From: Methanosarcinales archaeon
Lineage (GTDB): Archaea; Halobacteriota; Methanosarcinia; Methanosarcinales; Methanogasteraceae
Assembly: GCA_030609345.1 (NCBI GenBank)
Contig: JAUWCK010000001.1
Coordinates: 1-50,006, forward strand
Length of the DNA: 50,006 nucleotides
Direction of reading: 5' to 3'
In this document: piece by piece, positions 25,885 through 34,520 of the stretch
Layout: each line of letters opens with the position of its first letter
Numbering within the stretch: the stretch's first letter is position 1
The notes under the pieces: generated by a model
Databases searched by the model: none
What the model saw: the letters and a program-made list of their open reading frames with translations, nothing else
Told to the model about the DNA's origin: nothing
Translations under genes and position numbers: made by a program

Positions 25885-26976
25885 TCACCAGTACTCTCGC
25901 CGCCTCTTCAGTATCAGGTACAGGAAGAACGGAACCCCGAGCATCGATGTCATAGAACCGACCGGGAGGATGATCGGTGCTAAAATCGTCCGTCCCACGG
26001 TGTCAGCGCCGAGTAGTATCACGCCACCAAGGAGACCTGAAGCCGGAAGCAGGAATCTGTGATCCGCACCGATGATCATGCGTGCCATGTGCGGACCAAC
26101 CAGTCCGACGAATCCGATTATTCCTGTGAATGCCACGATTCCTGCGATCAGGAGGCTTGACGCAGTCATTACGATCGCCCTGATCCGGTTGGATTCCACG
26201 CCAAGGCTCTTTGCGGTCTCATCTCCAACGGTCATCACATTGAGATCCCATGCTTTTCTCATAAGCACGAAACTGCCGATCGCAATCACTGCTACTACGA
26301 TCCTAAGCTCCTCCCATGAGAAGGCTCCAAGATCGCCCATCCCCCAGAATGACATCTCTCTTAACTCCTGATCGGTTGAGAAGTACTTGAATAGACTGCT
26401 TGCAGCACCAAAGATATAGTTCATCGCAATCCCACACAGTATCATGATCTCGGATGTCGCTCCTCTGATGGATGAGAGTCCGAGGATGAGACCGGAACAG
26501 AGCATGGCAAAGATGAATGCGTTCCCTATTATGAGCCACATCCCTCCGAAGAAGCCCAAATTAAGAACTATCGCAAGAGAGACGCCAAAACTTGCACCTG
26601 ATGAGATTCCGAGCGTGAAAGGACTCGCCAGTGGATTTCTGAGTATTGCCTGCATCGCAGCCCCTGAGATGCCGAGACCAAAGCCTGCTGTAATAGCCCA
26701 TGCGATGCGGGGAAGCCTCAAATGCCAGACACAGATATCAGAGAGCCAGGTTGTATAGAAGTGTTCAGGGAATATCTTATGAAGAATCGCAGAGTAAGCA
26801 TCCCATATTGTGAGGTCTGCGGATCCAAGCGTTGCCGATATCCCGGTGATGATGAATATAAGGACGGGTAGGGTTAAGACGAGGATGATCTTCAGTCCCA
26901 TTCGCTTGCTGTGCTCCTCCTGTATCGCGCTCTTCTTTCCTGTGCGTGTTCCCCTGCGTCTTATCGTTTTTGCCAT
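25885..26976 (-). CDS. btuC: ABC importer permease, BtuC/FecCD type
   Basis: This 363-residue polytopic protein has LRLPRIAWAITAGFGLGISG, MQAILRNPLASPFTLGISSG, GFVGLVGPHMARMIIG and C-terminal LPVGSMTSMLGVPFFLYLIL. Its N-terminus is basic (AKTIRRRGTRTGKK), as expected for a cytoplasmic segment. It is similar throughout to the permease at 8411-9535. It lies 9 bases after the SPFH gene and directly before its ATPase. Operon position links it to binding proteins 4 and 5 at the head of the unit. Confidence 0.86.
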   Translation of the reverse strand: MAKTIRRRGTRTGKKSAIQEEHSKRMGLKIILVLTLPVLIFIITGISATLGSADLTIWDAYSAILHKIFPEHFYTTWLSDICVWHLRLPRIAWAITAGFGLGISGAAMQAILRNPLASPFTLGISSGASFGVSLAIVLNLGFFGGMWLIIGNAFIFAMLCSGLILGLSSIRGATSEIMILCGIAMNYIFGAASSLFKYFSTDQELREMSFWGMGDLGAFSWEELRIVVAVIAIGSFVLMRKAWDLNVMTVGDETAKSLGVESNRIRAIVMTASSLLIAGIVAFTGIIGFVGLVGPHMARMIIGADHRFLLPASGLLGGVILLGADTVGRTILAPIILPVGSMTSMLGVPFFLYLILKRRREYW

Positions 26977-26984
26977 CTATTGGT

Positions 26985-27761
26985 TTACCGTTCAGTAAAG
27001 GCTTTGGTGAGACCAGCGGTTGCACCGATACCTCCGTCTCCCCCTGCTGCTCCACTTGAGATCACGATCAGGTTCTTCTCCTTTGCAATCTCGGTGAGTG
27101 TCTGGAACTCCCTGAGCTTCAGCGCAACAGGCGTCTTCTCATAGAATGCTGCAGCCTCACTCATCCTCTCTGATGCCTGGTATTCAGCCTCGGCAAGGAT
27201 GATTCTGGATCTCCTCTCCCGTTCTGCCTCTGCCTGCCTTGCAATCGCTCTCAGCATATTCTCTGGCAGTGCCACATCCCTCATCGTGACCACAACAACC
27301 TTCATACCCCATGGGTCGGTTGCAACATCCAGTAGCTCCTGCACAGTCTTATTGAGCCTGTCTCTTTCAGAGAGGATGCTATCAAGCTCGTTCTGACCGA
27401 GCACATCCCGAAGCGTTGTCTGGGCAAGGAGCGCTGTTGCAGCCTCATAATCCTCAACCTCAACAATCGCTTTGCACGAATCCGTAACCTTGAAATATAT
27501 CACAGCGTCCACATCAAGGCTCACGTTGTCGCTGCTTATCACGGTCTGCTTTGGCACATCAAGCTCCCTTACACGGAGGTCAACTCTCACGATCCTGTCC
27601 ACGAATGGGATGATCAGGAATAGCCCGGGACCTTTCTCGCCGAGCAACCTTCCGAATCTGAATACCACAGCACGTTCATACTGCCTCGTGATCTTCACAG
27701 CCATCGCTATGAGAACGATCACCACGAGTATTCCTGCTATCAATGGAATGTTCAGTGTCAT
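26985..27761 (-). CDS. SPFH/stomatin-family membrane protein (slipin type)
   Basis: The product is 258 residues from the ATG at 27761, which has AAGGTGG 7 bases upstream and overlaps the methyltransferase stop. An N-terminal membrane helix (IPLIAGILVVIVLIAMAVK) is followed by the prohibitin-homology core. Core segments include YERAVVFRFGRLLGEKGPGL, VDLRVRELDVPKQTVISSDN and DRLNKTVQELLDVATDPWGM. A long Glu/Ala/Arg helix (AIARQAEAERERRSR) and a small Gly-rich end complete it. Such proteins form ring-like membrane assemblies and microdomains. Its place between nitrogenase-like genes and an importer is unusual; a role in organising the transporter in the membrane is speculative. No NfeD partner is adjacent. 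Confidence 0.82.
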   Translation of the reverse strand: MTLNIPLIAGILVVIVLIAMAVKITRQYERAVVFRFGRLLGEKGPGLFLIIPFVDRIVRVDLRVRELDVPKQTVISSDNVSLDVDAVIYFKVTDSCKAIVEVEDYEAATALLAQTTLRDVLGQNELDSILSERDRLNKTVQELLDVATDPWGMKVVVVTMRDVALPENMLRAIARQAEAERERRSRIILAEAEYQASERMSEAAAFYEKTPVALKLREFQTLTEIAKEKNLIVISSGAAGGDGGIGATAGLTKAFTER

Positions 27762-28579
27762 TTCAAGCCACCTTTCTGCCACCATATCGTGGCGTTCTTC
27801 GATTTACGCTTATACGAGAGCGTTCCACCATCTTCCACCAGGATTCCGGATAAATACACTCTCAAAGCGTCTTCCTTCTCTGGTGGTACATCACGCATCC
27901 CCTTCCATCGATTTACTGCTTCATCGAGACTGTCGTAGTGCTGCTCGTATTCGGTATCCTGAATATCAACGTTCGCATATATCTTCATCTCGTGCAGCAG
28001 ATTGCAGAAGAAGATATAATCCACCATACCCATAGCCCCTGATCTGCCTCTTCTGCCGAGGATCGCCTCCATATCGCCATCCATCCACCTGCCAGCAGAG
28101 GAGATGATATAGACGTATCGTTTTGAAGCGGCATCCATCTTTGCGATTGCTTCCTGTATATCGGGCACCCCGAGCGAGTTACAGGACAGGACCACATCGT
28201 ACTGCTCAAGATCGACACCCGGCTCAACATCTTCCCACCGTTTGTTGATGGATGTGATGTTTGTTATGCTCTCTTTCTCCATGTTCTCATGTAAGCACGT
28301 TAGCATTCCCGTTGACTGGTCTATCGCAGTCACGCTTGCAACCTGCTTTGCAATCGGGATTGCGAGCCTTCCTGTGCCACAACCAACATCGAGAACCGTG
28401 TAATCAGGTTTCAATTCGAGGTTTGCCAGCTGCTTCTCGGTGCGCTCCCTGTTCCGCATCGCGGACTCATTGAACTTCCTTGCTCGCTCGTCCCACCGGC
28501 TGCCTGAGTTTTCACCTCTCCGGTAGTACCCGGACCGCATCGCCTTCCATAACTCATTGTAGTTTATGATTCCTGCCAT
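27758..28579 (-). CDS. Class I SAM-dependent methyltransferase
   Basis: The product is 273 residues with motif I VLDVGCGTG (62-70), an acidic end of strand 2 (VTAIDQSTGML) and NKRWEDVEPGVDLEQYDVV leading into motif IV. The C-terminal part has WWQKGG at its end. It is homologous to the methyltransferase at 42095-41271, which shares the WNK/WDERAR and EDxxPGxDL segments. AAGGAG lies 9 bases before the ATG, and the start overlaps the large-subunit gene by 16 bases. The acceptor is unknown. In this setting a tetrapyrrole or a peptide are reasonable candidates. Confidence 0.8.
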   Translation of the reverse strand: MAGIINYNELWKAMRSGYYRRGENSGSRWDERARKFNESAMRNRERTEKQLANLELKPDYTVLDVGCGTGRLAIPIAKQVASVTAIDQSTGMLTCLHENMEKESITNITSINKRWEDVEPGVDLEQYDVVLSCNSLGVPDIQEAIAKMDAASKRYVYIISSAGRWMDGDMEAILGRRGRSGAMGMVDYIFFCNLLHEMKIYANVDIQDTEYEQHYDSLDEAVNRWKGMRDVPPEKEDALRVYLSGILVEDGGTLSYKRKSKNATIWWQKGGLK

Positions 28580-30243
28580 TGTCTTTGTCTCCTTCCAACG
28601 CCTTCTCCACCATGTCCACCATGTCCATCGCTGCCGTCACCGTCACCTCCGCCCCTCATACTCCACATCCCTGACCACATCTCTCTGGCTGCTAAACATG
28701 TTGAGTCTGCAAGCATCGGATAGTACGTCTCATCGTAATTGAGCCGTGAGACGATGGTCTTTCTATTATTGTGGTCTCGCCTCATCTCCCTTAAGAGATT
28801 CATCGCAAACTCGACCTTCCCACCGAACCCGAACGGCGATGAATGGATGCCGATTGAGGTGTCTAACACACTGATACCCGCTTGTTCATACAGTAACGCA
28901 GTATTTCGACCACCGAGGACATAGTCAACCTTCTTCGCAACCTCGGATAGATCGCTCAGCGTTGGGTTTATAACCAGTTCCACATCAAGATCCCATTCAT
29001 CGAGGAGTTCCTCGGTCTGTCTGATGATGCCCTCGGTCGTCTCGTCCGAGACGTTGTGTTCCTTCAGCCGGCGCGTATCAAGACAGAGGTACTTCAGTGG
29101 TATGTTATAGTCAACAGGATATGCCTGCACCGAATGAGGCGTGAAGAAAAACCCCTGCATAAAGAGGGCAAAGTCATAATTCTTAAAGATCTTACCATAC
29201 CTCTCAAGTTCTTCGAGTGCATGGTTCTTCTCTCGCAGGACAACCTCCTCTACCTCGCCATCCATGCCGAGTTTTGATGCCATCTCCATCAGGAACTTAT
29301 CAGTACCATCGAGCCCTGAATAGAAGAACCGCATCCGGAGGAGATGCTTGGTGCCAAACTTCTTCTTCATCTGGTCTGCCCAGCGGAGTCCCCGCCCGAC
29401 GATGTTTAGTTCAGCAGCAGGTGCTTTCTTCAGTTCATCGACCGTGCAGCTCAGAAGCGATGTCTGAACCGTAATCCCCATACTTGCGAAGAGTTTCTTC
29501 GTCTCCTCCAGCTGTCTTGCATATCCGAAGGTGCGCCTGCCGCCAAAGGTCTCGATGTTTACCGAGTGCTCCTGTACATCCTGCTCCTCCATCAGCTGGT
29601 CAACGATTGTGAGCATCACCTCCATATGACCGCAGCCCCGAATCTCACGGAACGTAAAGATCGTCGGATCTTTCCAGGCTTTCAGATGCTCATTCATCAT
29701 AACATCGAGCGACTGCCTGCTTCTGTGGGCAAAGCCCTCGCATGGAACGTGCAGGAGATCGCATGGAAGATCAATCTCCGAGATTATGCCCTGCAGATCG
29801 TCCCCGACAAGCCCTGAGACACAAGCCGGAAGAACCGCGATCATGTCCGGATGGTACCTGTGGTACGTCTCGATAATCTTCTCACGGAGTTCCTCCTCGC
29901 CACCATAGATCGTTGCCTTCTCACCAAGATTCGTGCACGGCATATCAGGGATAGGCGCATATATCTTGCGGGGTGTTAATCGCTGGTGAAAAGCGCATCC
30001 GGCAGGTCCATGGATGAGCGGTATCGCACCCTCGATCTCAGATACGGCATAGACAGAACCGGATAGTTTACAGTTTATCCCGTATCTATGGAGCTGCCAT
30101 GTCGTGTTCTGGTGAATGCCGTGGAATGTCCTGTCACGGAACGTATCGTGAATGGCATCCCTGTGTTCCTTCTCTCTTTCCTGCAAAGACTCATAACCCT
30201 TCTCTACGATATCCTGAACTCCGATTGCTTTTATTTCACTCAT
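28564..30243 (-). CDS. Nitrogenase-like component 1 large subunit (type N) with Gly/His tail
   Basis: The product is 559 residues. It has the type-N signature GIHQNTTWQLHRYGINCKLS and Cys83 (HGPAGCAFHQR), Cys103 (MPCTNLGEKATIYGG) and Cys141 (LPACVSGLVGDD). The C-terminal motif AAREMWSGMWSMRGG is followed by a tail found in no relative here: GDGDGSDGHGGHGGEGVGRR and a few more residues. The tail overlaps the methyltransferase start. GAGGTG lies 8 bases before the ATG. Its partner is most likely the type-K protein encoded just before it; no NifH gene is in this operon, so an iron protein must come from elsewhere, for example the 10-15 kb genes. Confidence 0.82.
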   Translation of the reverse strand: MSEIKAIGVQDIVEKGYESLQEREKEHRDAIHDTFRDRTFHGIHQNTTWQLHRYGINCKLSGSVYAVSEIEGAIPLIHGPAGCAFHQRLTPRKIYAPIPDMPCTNLGEKATIYGGEEELREKIIETYHRYHPDMIAVLPACVSGLVGDDLQGIISEIDLPCDLLHVPCEGFAHRSRQSLDVMMNEHLKAWKDPTIFTFREIRGCGHMEVMLTIVDQLMEEQDVQEHSVNIETFGGRRTFGYARQLEETKKLFASMGITVQTSLLSCTVDELKKAPAAELNIVGRGLRWADQMKKKFGTKHLLRMRFFYSGLDGTDKFLMEMASKLGMDGEVEEVVLREKNHALEELERYGKIFKNYDFALFMQGFFFTPHSVQAYPVDYNIPLKYLCLDTRRLKEHNVSDETTEGIIRQTEELLDEWDLDVELVINPTLSDLSEVAKKVDYVLGGRNTALLYEQAGISVLDTSIGIHSSPFGFGGKVEFAMNLLREMRRDHNNRKTIVSRLNYDETYYPMLADSTCLAAREMWSGMWSMRGGGDGDGSDGHGGHGGEGVGRRQRQWQES

Positions 30244-31766
30244 ATCTCACACACCTCACTTGAATCCTTATCACCCACCACAGGTTCCCTGAGTCTGCCG
30301 AAGATATCAGCAAGAGCTGCCCACTGTGGGAGCAGACTGGTTCTCTCTGTGTCGTATTTCAGCATGCCGAGGAGTGGACTCTTCTTTCGCTCGGGTCGCT
30401 TGAGCGCATCCCTCAGTTGAGTGGCGAGTTCGATAGATGCGTCAAAGCCAACTCGTTGATTAAAACGCATGAAATCCATAAAATTAAAAGTTCTTATACC
30501 CTCTTTGTTGTATCTGTGGGCAGTAGCGCCCGATGAAAAGACAATATCGGTTCCCGCTCTCTTGATTGCCCGTACCTCCTCTTCAAATGTCGGATTTACA
30601 AGAACTTCCGGATCTGATCCGTATCTTCTCGCAAGCTCAACGTTCATATCCAGTCTCTCGTTTATAGCATCTTTCGTGAGCCGCTTCTCCATGCCATGCG
30701 TCCGAGATATGATCACACTCGTCTTCATGCCCATATCACGAAGCATCGCCGGACTCATGCCGACAACCGTCTTGCCCTCGAGGTCTTTTGTGATCCTTGA
30801 GAGCCGCTCCAGCGCATCCTTCTTCATTCTGGCAATCACTTCCTCTGCTTCACCAACTCTATCCAGTCGCTCAGCAATCTCCATAAAGACCCTTGCACCG
30901 CCCTCTATCCCATACGGATTGAGCAACTCCGGGTCACGGGTCTTTGCGTATCTCTCAAACGACATGAGCTCGTAGTGATCAACATCGAATCGTTTCTTCA
31001 TCAGCTCCGTCCAGACCATCTTCATATTGGTTATGGTCAGATCCGCCTTCGGAAGATCATACAGATCCTTAACAGCCGTGTGATCGAAAAATATCTTGTT
31101 TATCCCGATTCCAATCTCATCCAAGACGGAAGCCATCTCTGCCACCTTCGACCCGATACCGTGTACCTGATATGTGAATATATTCACGGATCCAACGTTT
31201 CGCTCCGGATCAGCCATGTCATGGTTGTTGCACAGCATCTGATCTGTGATCGCATAGAGCGTATCCTGCTGTCCGATCGGCTTTGATCTCCCGACAAAAT
31301 CGCCTGCTGTGTAGATAACATCACAACCAATGTCTCTTTTTGTCTCTTCTACAACAGACCCGAAATCGTCCCCGATCAGATCGCTCGGACATGTGGTTAT
31401 CACCACGATCAGGTTCGGATGATACCTCTCGTAGGTCTCTTTGATCCCACGCTCAAGCTTATCCTCGCCCCCATACACAATGTCCACATCGTTCATGTCG
31501 GTGCATGGCGTATCATAGAATATCTGAAAGGGTCTGAAAGGATTGATCTTTCTCTGATAAGCGCATCCGACTGGACCGTGGATCAACGGGACGGCGTCTT
31601 TGATCAGATCAACGATCATCAGGGCGCCTGATATCTTTCCCGGGATTGCGGTCATCCCGTGCAGGGGGAGACCATAAGCGCTGATGAGCGGTCTCATGAA
31701 GCCTGGGGGGGTGTTGTTGTCGGGTTCTGTGGTTTGTTCGTGTTCTTGCGGCATTTTATTTTCCAT
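30240..31766 (-). CDS. Nitrogenase-like component 1 large subunit (type K)
   Basis: The product is 508 residues, a close homologue of the 12149-13666 protein, sharing LPLHGMTAIPGKISGALM, RKINPFRPF and SAxxYNxEGxRTF-type segments. Cysteines at the P-cluster positions are Cys68 (HGPVGCAYQRK), Cys88 (TPCTDMNDVDIVYGG) and Cys126 (TTCPSDLIGDD). GGAGGAG lies about 8-10 bases before the ATG. It overlaps the end of the upstream binding-protein gene by 11 bases and the next nitrogenase-like gene by 4. Here a type-K protein pairs with a type-N protein, unlike the 10-17 kb operon where each pairs with a short subunit. Confidence 0.82.
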   Translation of the reverse strand: MENKMPQEHEQTTEPDNNTPPGFMRPLISAYGLPLHGMTAIPGKISGALMIVDLIKDAVPLIHGPVGCAYQRKINPFRPFQIFYDTPCTDMNDVDIVYGGEDKLERGIKETYERYHPNLIVVITTCPSDLIGDDFGSVVEETKRDIGCDVIYTAGDFVGRSKPIGQQDTLYAITDQMLCNNHDMADPERNVGSVNIFTYQVHGIGSKVAEMASVLDEIGIGINKIFFDHTAVKDLYDLPKADLTITNMKMVWTELMKKRFDVDHYELMSFERYAKTRDPELLNPYGIEGGARVFMEIAERLDRVGEAEEVIARMKKDALERLSRITKDLEGKTVVGMSPAMLRDMGMKTSVIISRTHGMEKRLTKDAINERLDMNVELARRYGSDPEVLVNPTFEEEVRAIKRAGTDIVFSSGATAHRYNKEGIRTFNFMDFMRFNQRVGFDASIELATQLRDALKRPERKKSPLLGMLKYDTERTSLLPQWAALADIFGRLREPVVGDKDSSEVCEI

Positions 31767-33021
31767 CCGGATGCTCCTCCGGATGATACACGAATACCCC
31801 TTTCTCGTTCAGATCGATGTCCAGCCCCTGGAATTCAGTCAGATACTCCTGATGGATCGCCTGTGGGTCCAGATCCTCGAATAGTTCTGGATGGAACCAT
31901 TTAGCCATGTATGCGATTGAGAGGAAGCCCCTGCACCCCGCAGATGGTCCCCAGGTCGTGATGTAACCGCTGATCACGTAAACACGTCCATCTTTCACTG
32001 CCGGTATCCCCGACAATTCAGCCCGGTTCATGATTTCGTCTCTCACTTCTGCTAACCCTGCGGTATCATCCGCATCTATGTGATAGCCACCGCAACCCCA
32101 TGCTGTCTTGACCATGATCTCGGGGTTTTGCACTATCACTTCTTCAGGGTCAACGATTCCACGAGTTTCATCGAATATGTTCGTGCCGCCTGCGCTTCCG
32201 ACCCTATCCCGGTCCTCGCCTGCGATATACCAGTTCTGGTAGCCCTCAACGTATACTGTTGGCTTATCCTCGTCCGGAATCGTCTCAACTATCGCTTCGA
32301 TCTGACCTGTGACCCCCTCATACCAATCTACAAACGTATCAGCCTCATCTCTCTTGTCAAAGAGGTATCCGAACCTCTCCGCATCCCTCAGCATATCATC
32401 CTCCTCTACACCACCATACGCACAGACCACTGCAACGCCTGCTGCGTTCAATACATCGATGGTCTTCTCGGTTGCACCGTACGTTGGAGACATCCATATA
32501 ATGGCGATATCCGGATCAAGACTCAATATCGATTCGGTATCCTTCGAATCAACCGGTTGTTTATCCTGATATTCCGGGAAGAATGTCTTGTAATGGGAGT
32601 CGTATGCTCTTGAAGATTGAATCCCGCTTGCTACGCCAACTACTCGATCAGTCTCCAGCTTAACTGCTCGCAACAGCTCAAGAGAATCGCTGCAAGCGAC
32701 GACGATACGATTCAGCGGCTTTTCTGCCGTCATGATTCTACCGGTGGAGTCTATGAGGGTTATCTCCTTCTCCCGCCCAAGAATGATCAGCGCGATCTGC
32801 GTCATATCAAGGATGTCAATATCGCCATCATACTTCGCATCCGCAAGGTCTGTTCTGTCCCTGTATTCGAGGATGATCAGTTCAGTATACGTCACATCCT
32901 GCATGTTGATCGTGTCATCCTCGTTCGCATTGCCGAAGATCTCGAGTGTGTAGTCAGATGCTGCGGCTGGCAGTGTTAGCAGCAGCATCATGGTTATTCC
33001 AAGCAATATATTTGTTTTCAT
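31756..33021 (-). CDS. Dockerin-tagged binding protein 4
   Basis: The product is 421 residues from the ATG at 33021, placed 8 bases after GAGGGA; an ATG two codons upstream is too close to that site. The layout is signal peptide, dockerin (NANEDDTINMQD; DAKYDGDIDILD), then a BtuF-like domain with GRIMTAEKPLNRIVVA, 'ESILSLDPDIAIIWMSP' and the shared end AKWFHPELFEDLDPQAIHQE. It is second in the operon, 29 bases after binding protein 5. Overlap with the next nitrogenase-like gene suggests coupling of their expression. Confidence 0.85.
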   Translation of the reverse strand: MKTNILLGITMMLLLTLPAAASDYTLEIFGNANEDDTINMQDVTYTELIILEYRDRTDLADAKYDGDIDILDMTQIALIILGREKEITLIDSTGRIMTAEKPLNRIVVACSDSLELLRAVKLETDRVVGVASGIQSSRAYDSHYKTFFPEYQDKQPVDSKDTESILSLDPDIAIIWMSPTYGATEKTIDVLNAAGVAVVCAYGGVEEDDMLRDAERFGYLFDKRDEADTFVDWYEGVTGQIEAIVETIPDEDKPTVYVEGYQNWYIAGEDRDRVGSAGGTNIFDETRGIVDPEEVIVQNPEIMVKTAWGCGGYHIDADDTAGLAEVRDEIMNRAELSGIPAVKDGRVYVISGYITTWGPSAGCRGFLSIAYMAKWFHPELFEDLDPQAIHQEYLTEFQGLDIDLNEKGVFVYHPEEHPDGK

Positions 33022-33049
33022 ATTCATTCCCTCTTTTTATTTATTCCCA

Positions 33050-34300
33050 TCAACTCTCCTCTGGAGGCGGATACACGAATACACCCTGCTCGTCCAGATC
33101 GATGTCCAGTCCCTGGAATCTTGTCAGGTATTCCTGATGGATCGCCTGCGGGTCCAGATCACCGAAGAGCTCCGGATGGAACCATTTTGCCAGGTACCCT
33201 ACACCTATAAAGTGTCTGCATCCACTGTATGGCAAATAAGTCCAGAAAGGAGAGGTTATTACATAAACCCTCTTATTCTTCACTGCTGGTACATTCTGCA
33301 GAATAGGTCGACTCATCATCTCTGTTCGTGCTTCCATCAGTGTTGCCACATCATCCGCAGTCCTTGCGTCTGCCTCATCCGGTACTATGCGGACTATGAC
33401 ATCGGGGTCGTTAGTTGTTATCGCTTCAGGATCCACCGCCCCCGTGGGCATACCAGCAAAGATATTCCTGCCTCCTGCCAGGGTAATTGGGTAGTTATCG
33501 CTTTTAGGATTGATTGTGTACGGGCTATATTCGCAGTACACTTTTGGTTTATCTTCTTCTGGAATATTCTCCACTTTCTCTTCGATCGGATTCAAGAAGT
33601 CTTCGTAGAAATCAATGAACTCTTCGGCTTCATCCCGTTTCCCGAAGATGTATCCGAGCTTTCTCACCTCTTCCACGTAAGTCGATGGAATGCTACACCG
33701 GGAACCGTACACGGTTATGTCGGCAGCTTCCAACTTCTTGATAACCTGTGCGGTGCCGACGCCACGCGTGGTGGGATGTATTAGGACAAGATCGGGGTGA
33801 ATCATTACCACCATCTCAACATCAACAGAGCCGAATGAGCTTCCGATACTCGACACATCAGTGAATTCCGGGAAGTACGATGTGAATTTGAGTGTGCCGT
33901 CTGTCAGACCAACTATCACGCTCTTCTCGACCTTGAGCGATCGCAACGTCTCAACGAGATGATGGATTGCACAGACGGTGCTTGTTATCGGCTTCTCCAC
34001 CGTCACGATTCTATCGTCGGTATCGACAAGCGTAAGCTCCTTTTCCCTCCCGAGAATGACCAGCGCGATCTGCGTCATATCGAGGATATCGATATCGCCA
34101 TCGTACTTCGCATCCGCAAGTTCTGTCCTGTCCCTGTATTCGAGGATGATCAGCTCGGTGTACGTCACATCCTGCATGTTTATCATGTCATCCTCGTTTG
34201 CATTCCCGAAGATTTCGAGTGTGTAGTCGGATGCCGCGGCGGGTAATGCAAGCAGCAACAGACCAATGGTTACTCCAACCAATATTGTACTTATTCTCAT
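33050..34300 (-). CDS. Dockerin-tagged binding protein 5
   Basis: The product is 416 residues, first in the 22-34 kb operon. GAGGAGGT lies 9 bases before the ATG and upstream element copy 4 lies beyond. It has a signal peptide, a dockerin (NANEDDMINMQD; DAKYDGDIDILD) and a BtuF-like domain with DDRIVTVEKPITSTVCA, 'MVVMIHPDLVLIHPT', SGCRHFIGVGYLAKWFHPEL and the IHQEYLTRFQGLDID tail. One substitution (Thr to Met) is in the first dockerin loop. Its binding domain resembles that of binding proteins 3 and 4 mainly at the C-terminal end. Confidence 0.85.
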   Translation of the reverse strand: MRISTILVGVTIGLLLLALPAAASDYTLEIFGNANEDDMINMQDVTYTELIILEYRDRTELADAKYDGDIDILDMTQIALVILGREKELTLVDTDDRIVTVEKPITSTVCAIHHLVETLRSLKVEKSVIVGLTDGTLKFTSYFPEFTDVSSIGSSFGSVDVEMVVMIHPDLVLIHPTTRGVGTAQVIKKLEAADITVYGSRCSIPSTYVEEVRKLGYIFGKRDEAEEFIDFYEDFLNPIEEKVENIPEEDKPKVYCEYSPYTINPKSDNYPITLAGGRNIFAGMPTGAVDPEAITTNDPDVIVRIVPDEADARTADDVATLMEARTEMMSRPILQNVPAVKNKRVYVITSPFWTYLPYSGCRHFIGVGYLAKWFHPELFGDLDPQAIHQEYLTRFQGLDIDLDEQGVFVYPPPEES

Positions 34301-34343
34301 TGTATATTACCTCCTCATGGTTTTATCACGTATGATCTCATAT

Positions 34344-34416
34344 ACAATATATGTTACATCACGCATGTACATCAGAACTACTTCATTCAATACTTAAAAC
34401 TTTCGACCGAGTCAGT
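34344..34416 (-). promoter_or_regulatory. Conserved upstream element, copy 4
   Basis: Plus-strand reading: acaatatatgttacatcacg, cagaactacttcattcaa, tacttaaaactttcgacc. Position relative to the binding-protein ATG matches copies 2 and 3. No gene was seen between 34301 and 34520. Confidence 0.58.
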
Positions 34417-34520
34417 AAAACTAAATAACAATCCCCACATCATATCACCGCATACCACACCTGCCCGAATACTCTAACATTGTCAGATTTATAGTTTGAA
34501 GTACATGCTCTTCAGTATAA

